A DNA stretch of 64,000 bases, taken from the NCBI GenBank assembly GCA_015680685.1, contig MNCI01009467.1, positions 51,330 to 115,329 on the forward strand, written 5' to 3'. This stretch comes from Gnetum montanum (lineage: Eukaryota > Streptophyta > Gnetopsida > Gnetales > Gnetaceae). Shown here one piece after another: positions 55,905 to 64,000 of the stretch (its first letter is position 1; each line of letters begins with the position of its first letter). A model generated the notes under the pieces. The model did not search any database, had not been told where the DNA came from, and was given only the letters and a program-made list of their open reading frames with translations. Both the position numbers and the translations under genes were made by a program.

Positions 55905-57379
55905 TACAACCATACTGCAATTTGACTAAGCACTTACTGAAGCGATTCAAAAATATAGATGTGCAACATGTTTCTAGAAATGATAACACCATTGTAGATG
56001 CACTTGCCACGTTAGCTCTAAACATATCGCCAAACATGCTCCACACGTTGCCCAGCTCTATAATTAGTTGTACTAAACCCATAACTGATACTCCCAATGA
56101 ATTACCGATTGCATCCGTTAGTACAATGCAGGCCGTAGAATGGTAGGATGACATAAAGGAGTACCTTTTACACGGTGAACTGCCTCAACATCTGACGAAT
56201 GCACAAAAGGATGCAGTATGAAAACATTCTTGATAGTATGCATTGGTAGGTGACATGTTGTGTCGTCGGTCCTACAAAGGCATCTTGTTAACATGCGTTA
56301 GTAGCACTGATGGCCAAACCATCGTCGAGCAAGTACATGACAGACTATGCGGAGGGCACATAGCGCCCAAAGCAATGGCAAGAAAAATAAGACATTTGGG
56401 CTATTATTGGCCACACATGGAGTACGATTGTTTCTCTAAGGTCAAAATGTGCAGAATCTGTCAAAAACATTGCAATTTGATACATGTTCCACCAAATGAG
56501 TTGCATACAACGCAAATCACCTGGCCTTTCCAGAAGTGGGGGCTGGACATCATCAGACCGATAACTCCCCCATCTTCTACAGGACATAGCTTTATCATAA
56601 CTGCGACAGAGTATTTCATGAAATGGGTAGAAGCTATTCCCCTTAGAAAGACCACATCCAAACATATATGCAACTTCATTCTGGAAAACATCGTGACCCA
56701 TTTTGGCATTCTAATGACCATCATCATTGATAACAGGCCACAGTTTAGCAGTGCTGAAACTAGGACTTTCAGTGAAAGCCTAGGGATCAAACATTCATTT
56801 TCATCCCCTTACTACCCTTAGAGCAATGGACAAGCCAAAGATATAAATAAGATCATCATCACAGTGCTCAAAAAGATGCTTACTCAGAGCAAGAAAAGAT
56901 GGCACGAACAGTTAGTATATGCACTATGGGCTTATCGCACTACGCATCGGACTTCCACAGGTAAAACACCACATAGTCTTGTTTATGGTTCAGAAGCTGT
57001 TTTACCTTTGGATTTGCAGGTACCATCTTTAAGGATCACACTCTCCGGACTCCTCGACGAAGGTCAAAATAATGACTTGTGCATTGTCGACTTAGACTCG
57101 GTGGAGGAGGAACGCACATGTGTGCTTGATCAGATCGAATGGTACCAAAAGCAACAACGATGGTGCCATTGGCACGATATTCATAAGCACCCAGTCAAGG
57201 AAGGTGACTTTGTACTCAAAGCTGTCTGCGAACACCCGGAAAAATTCTCAGCCAACTGGGAAGGGCCTTACTTGGTCACCAAAGTGTATGACAATGGAGC
57301 ATTTAAACTAGCTGACATGGAAGGGAATGAACTTGGACATCTGACGAACCACTTGTACTTGAAACCGTTCTACGTTTGA
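55905..57379 (+). pseudogene. End of second RNase H and integrase of element C
   Basis: One frame (with stops at about 56144, 56219, 56234 and 56819) starts abruptly within the second RNase H at the residues of RNDNTIVDALA and runs through a nearly complete integrase: zinc region (CRICQKH), WGLDIIRP, IIIDNRP (second Asp kept), GQAKDINK (Glu lost), then FSANWEGPYLV and the end LYLKPFYV. It is closely similar to D's integrase, with scattered differences. Confidence 0.88.
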
Positions 57380-58798
57380 GCATGAACTTAGGTATGTAAT
57401 CGTCCTGGAATCATGATGATAAACTGATACCATAGAACATCCTAGGATCATGATGGTAAACCAATACCACAGTACGTCCGTAATGATAATAAACTAGAAC
57501 CCATCTGTTATGATTTTAAACTGCCATAGTTTCGTTCGCCAGAGTTTGCCAAGACTATAAACCGGTTTGCCTCTTCACAGTTTGCTAAGACTATAAACTA
57601 GCAGTGTACCATCTACTACAAAGCTAAACTGGCACTGTCCAATGGGTTATGATGTAAAACTAACCCACTACAGTCCATCATGACTATAAACTGGCAGCTT
57701 CATCTTTCGCCTCTCGACCTGTGGTTGCATTTAAACCTCATCAGAGCCGTTGCCTCGCTCGTTATCGGTTGAACCTGACAACATGGATGCCATGCATATT
57801 CAATGCTTGAAATCTCATCTAGTGCCTTTGTTTCATCAGTCATTGTCCAAGTCCAAGCTTGCTCACTCACTCGTGGTTTCCTTGTCTTCTTGGAGTTGTG
57901 TTTGCAGGATGACACTCAGGGGTGTTCGTACGAGAATGCACTTCGTCACAGTGGCAAGGTACAATATTGTTCCTAAAGCATGCAACCAGATTATTTGATC
58001 TATTCAAATGTTCTGTCCCAGTCCCCAGGACATCCCTCGGTTCTCTAAAACTCTCGCTTCCCCCTTCTATTCGGTTACAGTTTACAAATACGTATCCCAA
58101 AACCTTGAGTACACTGTTGCATGTTGTAACACTTTTAAGCAGTTGCAACACAACATGGCACTTGAGTATGAGTACAAGATCAAAATAAAGCTCTGTCCCA
58201 AAAAAAAACAAAAAAAAAAAAGAAAGCCAAAAAGAAACACAAGACCCTTGGCACTTCCCATACAAGCCCCTGGCGAGGAGGCAATCATCTTGGAAGCAGG
58301 TACTCATGTCTCAAGCACTCAAGTAACATCTCATTGCATGGCTTTGGCTCTCCACCAACAAGTTTCCTTTAACACTAAATATAGGCCCTATTCCTCCAAA
58401 GAATGCAACATATCATCACGCGGCTTTGGTTGTGCCAACAAGTCCTCTTAAACACTAAACAAGAGTCTTGTTCTGCCAACGGACATACACCTCATGTCTC
58501 GGTCCCAAGTTTGCTAGAAAATGGCTATCGACAGGGATCAACATGACCCGTACACACACCAGAGCATCCCCTTCACCATGCACAATCCCTTGATCAGTTC
58601 CCAATCCCCACAATTTCCGTCCCCCTATCCAGCTACAAATTTCATTTCCTCAAATTCCATGTACTACCGAACACGGTACGATGACATCTGGCCAAGTGCT
58701 AAAGGACAATATTTCTACCAAGTTTCTTATGGTGTTTTGTACTTCTTTGTCGACACTTCTCGGGTTGATTCCTCCAAGTGTCAACAAAGAGGGGCCAA
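57380..58798 (+). other. 3' region of element C
   Basis: Colinear with D's 3' region: TAAACTG-type repeats (about 57400-57690), an A-rich stretch (58198-58230), and a purine stretch AAAGAGGGGCCA directly before the 3' LTR, the likely polypurine tract. The short frames here are not supported as genes. Confidence 0.7.
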
Positions 58799-60180
58799 TG
58801 AAACACCACAAAATTTTGGGCTTAGTACTTCTCCGACAAGAATCGAGCTAAAATCATGATGCTCCCCACCATGACTAAAGCTTGACGGCTTCATAGATAG
58901 CTTCAAACGAAGTCGAACTAAGCAAGAAATGGTTCCCCGGGACCCACAGAAGACTACGACAACATCTGGCGTCAAACCTGACAAAATTTTAAGCCCAAAA
59001 TACTTGGTTTTCAATAGGCCTAGTGTGCACGCCCAGCGTGTGATTTCAAAGACTACCCAAAACAGGCACTTCAGAGCAAGATTCTCACAAGACATCAACT
59101 CTTAGAGGTAGGGAAACTGTTAGGCATCATCATGGGCTCAAGAAAATCGAGTTTTGACCTTGAAGTCACACACTTGGAAGTACACACGCTGAGCATGTAC
59201 CTCCTGCACACCCAGCTTGTACGCCCAGCGTGTAGCATAGTGTACATTAGTGGAAATCTTCCAGAACCATGTTAGATTAAGTCCAACTGAGCTGAACATC
59301 CACATGCAGCATTCTCGTAACATTCGAGTTGAAATCCGAGGGCTGAATTGGATATTTCCTGCTGTAACAGTAGTTTGTAAAAATGAATTCTTTTGTTTTA
59401 GTCAAGTTTGTACACTGATTTCACACACCTTGCGTGTACATGCTGGCATGCAGTAGCACACATTGGCATGCAGCATGCTACATAGTTGTAATATTATTTG
59501 CACTTGGACAGTGCAACCACCTGTCATCCGACCCAAAATTCTCTCACCCACGGCCACTCATGCCCTTCCAGATCTGAATCTAGTGCTCAAAACCCTGATA
59601 AAAATCCCAATTTTTCACTAGATCGAGGCTGGAAATTTCGACTAACACACATTAAAAAAAATGGAACCTGGAGAACACTAAGCAAATCAGAGCAGGAACC
59701 CCCATATGCTGGACTTCGACCCTGCACGCTGAGCATACAGCCTTCACGCTATGCTTGCAGTTTAAACCAACACACCATCATCTTCCAGTATCCACCAGGG
59801 CCCTTCATTTGCCTCGTGTCAAATCTACGATTGCGTCTTGATGGGTGCACTATAATTCTCATCTGGCAATAAAATTACTTTGTTTCTACTTGAAATTTGT
59901 CACAGTTTTCATTTATTTTGGTTCATTCCTTTTGTTTAAGTTAATGCAAATTCACGGCTTGGGTTTACATTAATCACTCTTTTTACACATAACCCAGCGT
60001 ATTGCATATTGGCATACGTTGGGGAAATCCTTGTCTGATTCGTGTGCAGACCACCCAAGGTACTCTACCTTCGCCCATTCTAACTCACCCTCAAGCGAAG
60101 GTAGGGTCTTCTATGTCTATGTGTAGATCTCTTGGTGTTCGTTTCATTCCAGCCTTGCACTAACAATTTCAGACAGTACA
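58799..60180 (+). repeat. 3' LTR of Tat element C
   Basis: 1,382 bp, TGAAACACC to GACAGTACA, matching 37280-38660. Confidence 0.92.
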
Positions 60181-60185
60181 GGAGG
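60181..60185. repeat. TSD of element C, right
   Basis: GGAGG, exact copy at 37275-37279. Confidence 0.85.
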
Positions 60186-61133
60186 CAAAGGAAGATATTG
60201 GAAGATTGATTGAAGAATTTAGAATGCATAAAGATAATTTTGAAAGTATTAAAGTTCATCCTTTTTAAATACCAAATGCAAGCTGAATGTCCTAGTGGAG
60301 CTTAGATCATGTTCATGATTTACTTGTAGGTCAAGATGGATTCTTCATTAGGAAGTTGGACATCCTATTTCAATGTTCCCAGATCTGAAGATGGATGTCC
60401 TAGCTAAACATGCATGTCCCAATTAAATCTAGCCATGACAGAGTGGACATCCAAACCTTGAATGAAACATCTCGAATAGTCATTATGTGAAATAAAAAAT
60501 TTGTTTGTAGTCATTTCATTCACTTGAGTTAGACTTGAAGTGAGTAGGAAACTTCCTAGGCATGAGATCTACAAAATGAAGGCCTAGATCTTATTTGAAC
60601 CACCCATTGTTGCATACATTATGGATCAAAATATACATTAGTTTCTAGTTACACTTGAATTGATTAGAAATTCACTTAACATAGGTTGAAATTGGCTTTG
60701 ACATTGTATAATGTATGGATTAAGTGCTACATTATAGAGATTGAAGATGAGAAAGTTGTACTGTCATTGTTACATCTCCTTCTTAAAGTTTGAAATATGA
60801 TTAATCTATTATTTCATGATTTGTATTTATCATTCCATCTAGGGCTTATTGTATTTGTTATTCTTTTGCCTTAGTTTTTGTGGTTCATTTATGTAGATCA
60901 AATTATTTGAGTTTCTTCTTATACTTTCTTTCTATTGCATTCTTTCTCATACTCTAAAGAGCCTATATACTCTCTAAGGAGAGATCTATACTAATTGGAA
61001 AATTTGATTTCTGGAGAATCGAAACTCCTAGGTGGAACAACTTTAACCTTGGAGCCTAAGGACCTTCAAAAATAGGATTCGAGGTGCCCTAGATGGTCTT
61101 GATGGTCACCTAGGAAGTTAAAGATTGTAAATA
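60186..61133. other. Flank right of element C
   Basis: The first 80 bases continue a short open frame that also reads in from the left flank of C. The rest is AT-rich with repeated TGGACATCC-like words near 60340-60450; no gene recognised. Confidence 0.35.
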
Positions 61134-61770
61134 GGGGTAATAAAATAAAATGTAATGTAGATCTAACTTAAAATATATGCACAGAATAATACAAAGTTAT
61201 GTTAATTTGCACAACAAACAGAATTGTAAACTTTATTACAATAAATATTGAAAATAAAGAGAGTTCAAAATGTGTAAAAATGGTGCTTAGGATGCAAAGG
61301 ATGTACTACAATGAGGGTTTTGAGTCTATAGAAGCTAGTAGCCTTGGACACCATAGTCAACTCCACAATCCAGGTACTTCACAACTCTTGAAACTGCAGC
61401 ACCTTGTTGTTCCCTTCACCATACTTGCATCATTGTTGGTTTAGGGGGGGGGGGTAATAAAATAAAATGCAATGTAGATCTGACTTAAAATATATGCACA
61501 GAATAATACGAAGTATGCTAATTTGTACAATAAATAGAATTGTAAACTTTATTACAATAAATATTGAAGATATAAAGAGTTTAGAATGTGTAAAAATGAT
61601 GCTTGGGCTACAAAGGATTCATTTCAATGAGGGTTTCGAGTCTATAGAAGCTAGTAGCCTTGGATACCATAGGCAGCTCCACGATTTAGATGCTTCACAG
61701 CTCTCGAAACTGCAACACCTTGCTGTTCCCTTCACCAAACCTCCATGATTGTTGGTTTGGGGGGGGGGGG
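61134..61770. repeat. Tandem direct duplication, 317-bp period, units ending in G-tracts
   Basis: TAATAAAATAAAATG starts at 61138 and 61455. Both units contain TTGTAAACTTTATTACAATA, GAGTCTATAGAAGCTAGTAG and CAACACCTTGYTGTTCCC, and end in a run of 12-13 G (61443-61454, 61758-61770). The units differ by scattered substitutions. The frames within (61199-61444, 61467-61748) exist only because of the duplication. Confidence 0.9.
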
Positions 61771-62220
61771 TTAGATGTGTGGGGTTTTTTAGCCACAAGG
61801 AAGAGCCATGATGGGAGTGTTAATGCCTAGGTTGCTCAATGTTGCCAAAAAATCTCACACAATCTTAGGAGTTGAACAATAGTCTAAATGATTGTAGGTT
61901 CCATGCTGAGAATGCTCTAAATGCCTTATGTTGGTAATGAATTCTCAAAGTTATGAAATGCCAAAGTCATGTAATCTCAAAAACATGGTGGAATATTTTC
62001 ATGGTGTTGAAGCTTGGTTTATATAGGTTTCATGGCCATAATTTGGACTACAAATTTATGTCCTAACTATTAATAGATTGATGTCATGTGCAGGTGCAAT
62101 AGATGTCCAAATCTAGCATGGATTCTATTTATGTTAAATTTTGATACCCCCAAGGTACCAAAATCATCTGATTTACTAAAAATAGTAAATGAAAAATTTA
62201 CCCACGTTGGCATTCTTCCA
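61771..62220. other. Unassigned DNA
   Basis: No gene or repeat recognised. Confidence 0.35.
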
Positions 62221-62234
62221 CCATGGTAGGCTTC

Positions 62235-62510
62235 CAAGAGCAATGTTGAGCTTGTAGGAGTAACGCTGGGTTGCATGGGCAATACTGAGCCACAGGAGCA
62301 ACACTGGGCTACAAGAGTAACACTGGGGCTTCAAGAGACACATTGGAGCAAGAGTAATGTTGGGGTTTTTGGGGCCACATTGGAGCAACCAAAGCCATGT
62401 TGGAGTTGTGGACCAACGTTGAGCATGCTAAACTTTAGGAGCAATGCTGGGGTTGCATGGGCAATGCTGAGGTTGCAAAAGTCATGCTAAGGCTTCGGGA
62501 GCTAAACCAC
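62235..62510. repeat. Degenerate short tandem repeat, GCAATGCTGGG-like
   Basis: About 12 imperfect units of roughly 20-25 bases built on GAGCAAYGYTGRG followed by a TGCA/GGAG spacer. Open frames on both strands here are low-complexity by-products. Confidence 0.7.
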
Positions 62511-63018
62511 CTAATGTTGAGCATGGGTGCCTCTAGCATAGCAAAGGTCATACCTCCTACAAAACCCATGAAAATGCCAATTTTGGTAGTCCAAAAGGCA
62601 ATTTTGACCCTCTCAAGCCCAAATATAGGCACGGTATGACTTTTCTCACTTAGAGATTGAGGCTATGATTACTTGTGAGGCATTTTTTCAATCCCAAAAG
62701 TTAGGGTATGTAAAATTGCATCTCATGAGTTACAATCTCCACATTTTAGAATGAAAATTTAGCCTCAGGTTTCATTGGTTAAAAGTTACAATGTCAAATA
62801 ACATGCGTTTTCTTGTTGGTGTTTCATGATCTACTTTATAGCACTGAGGATTTGCTACTTAGATGAATAAGTGTTTGTTATTTGTCTGATTTTTGCCTTG
62901 ATGGATTGTGTGTGCATCTTGTAGAGTACCATACTTTGTACTCAATCCTCTAAGGTTTTTAGAAGTCTTATGAAATAACAAGCTTAAAGTCTTGTTTGCT
63001 TTGTATGGAGTTTGTAGC
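62511..63018. other. Unassigned DNA left of a minus-strand LTR
   Basis: No gene recognised. Confidence 0.35.
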
Positions 63019-63721
63019 TAATGAGCAACGAGGTACTCGTACGCTTAACCATATGAATACAAGTGTTTCACGCACGATCTGGTCAAATTTCAAGGACTAA
63101 GTGCTTATGCGCCTCTATGGAACATGGACAGGTTGGTTAATCATTGTCTTCCCAAACTTACTTGTATGTCACAATTGTATGGTTAAGTAAGCTTGAGGCA
63201 TATGATTTTTATATCTTTTATGTTTTTATGTCCTGTGCTAATAAGGGAGGAGAGAGATAACTAAGTGACTAATTTAACTTAACTACTCATTAACTAAGTT
63301 GTAAATAATACTAACACCAGCATATGTTCCCACTTGCTGTACACATCCTAAACTAGTGCAATGTTGCTGGGATTACCAAACGCTAATCGTTACTAGGTTA
63401 CCAAGTGTTACACACATGCCCGAAGTGGTTGTATTGAGTGTATTTGCTTAAGAAAGTGTAGGGTGAGAGAAGACATTAATTAACTAGGAAAGCACTTAAT
63501 AATATCAATTAACACTAATTAATCTATTTTGGATGCTATAAGGTTTATCATAAAGTTCATCTTTATTGCCGTATACAGGGTGTGCTTAGGTACACAATGC
63601 TCGAATAAAGATCTGTTCACTTTATGACTCCTACTGCAGGCATGCAAAAATAATTGTAACTCTATGAGAGAGAAAAGGCAAGAGTTCAGCTAAGGGTCTA
63701 ACTAACTATTGCAAAACCAAG
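63019..63721 (-). mobile_element. Athila-like LTR, minus strand, truncated by another insertion
   Basis: Reverse complement matches the nested element's LTR from its end (GAGTACCTCGTTGCTCATTA for GGGTACCTCGCCACTCATCA) back through CTTGGTAACCTAGTAACG, the AATAAAG poly(A) region and GCCTTTTCTC...; the U3 with its TATA box is cut off at 63721. No PBS is next to its end, so it is a solo LTR or a 3' LTR. Confidence 0.8.
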
Positions 63722-64000
63722 TGAAACACCACAAAAATTTTGGCTAACACTTGAAGACAGAAATTAAGCTAAGTCATGTTGATCCTCAGCATGACCAAGC
63801 TTGAAAGCCTCGAAAATAACATCAAATGAAGTCAAAGTAAGCAAGTAAAAGTTCCTTGGGACCCACAGAAGACTACGATGACATCTGGCATCAAACTTGG
63901 CAAATCTTGAGCCCAAAATACTTGGTTTTCACTAAGTATGCATCCTGTACGCTGGCCTACACATGCTCAGCGTAAGGCCCAGCGTACAGCAACTTTCGGG
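63722..64000 (+). mobile_element. Start of another Tat-type LTR (runs off the window)
   Basis: TGAAACACCACAAAAATTTT followed by colinear similarity to the start of C's LTRs (GACCCACAGAAGACTACG, CCCAAAATACTTGGTTTTCA), then GTACGCTGG / CAGCGTA words as in D. It interrupts the minus-strand LTR; the presumed left TSD half is CCAAG. Confidence 0.85.

Larger units (their letters stand above)
37280..60180 (+). mobile_element. Tat-lineage Ty3/gypsy element C, gutted by a nested Tat element
   Basis: LTRs 37280-38660 and 58799-60180 (1.38 kb each, TGAAACMCC to GTACA), flanked by a perfect TSD GGAGG (37275-37279, 60181-60185). What is left of C: 5' LTR, PBS for tRNA-Asn (seen in an inverted contig), the start of gag to 39415, then after element D the end of the second RNase H, the integrase and the 3' region from 55905 to the 3' LTR. 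C's protease, RT and first RNase H are absent. Confidence 0.9.

Overview
The window is nuclear DNA of a seed plant. The evidence is a chloroplast TypA/BipA GTPase gene with a transit-peptide-like leader and GT-AG introns at the left end, followed by about 57 kb of nested retroelements. The long LINE-invaded intron, the AT-rich decayed flanks and the Athila- and Tat-lineage Ty3/gypsy elements would suit a large-genome plant, perhaps a gymnosperm, but the sequence does not fix the species. There are no bacterial genes, tRNA or rRNA genes, or CRISPR arrays.

Layout. 1-6.8 kb: the first five exons of TypA on the minus strand; intron 3 holds a decayed LINE in the opposite orientation with a 16-bp target-site duplication. 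7-15.5 kb: AT-rich intergenic DNA with a second, different LINE relic (about 12.05-13.83 kb) and small tandem repeats. 15.5-16.4 kb: a solo LTR with a perfect 5-bp TSD. 16.8-36.8 kb: an Athila-like element (16774-36812) split by a second Athila-like element (25734-35292, perfect TSD). 37.3-60.2 kb: a Tat-lineage element 'C' (37280-60180, perfect TSD), interrupted inside its gag by a related Tat element 'D' that starts at 39416. D's 3' LTR and most of C's interior are gone; the two are fused at a 3-bp microhomology at 55905-55907. 60.2-64 kb: decayed DNA with a 317-bp tandem duplication, a minus-strand LTR, and the start of one more Tat-like LTR that interrupts it.

The most interesting object is inside D. 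Between the gag-protease frame (41119-45302) and the RT/RNase H/second RNase H/integrase region (51086-54579) lies an eight-exon gene on the minus strand (50349 to 45902). All seven introns are GT-AG and every exon junction keeps the frame, giving 1,061 codons with four in-frame stops. Its parts are an FCP1/NIF-like HAD domain without the catalytic aspartates, a segment like the plant 'putative transposon protein' module, an acidic linker, a coiled coil and an acidic tail. It is flanked on both sides by tandem repeats ending in TAAACT. Antisense ORFs are known from Tat elements, but this spliced gene with a dead HAD-like domain, placed between protease and RT, is the best candidate for something undescribed. 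A similar C-terminal module appears to recur in the LINE and in the 3' ORF of the outer Athila element.

No retroelement coding region here is intact. Stops are mostly TAG or TGA at places where the family has Gln, Trp or Arg, as expected from decay of methylated cytosines. Five runs of N mark assembly joins, and a 204-bp piece at 38671-38874 is almost certainly inserted in the wrong orientation.
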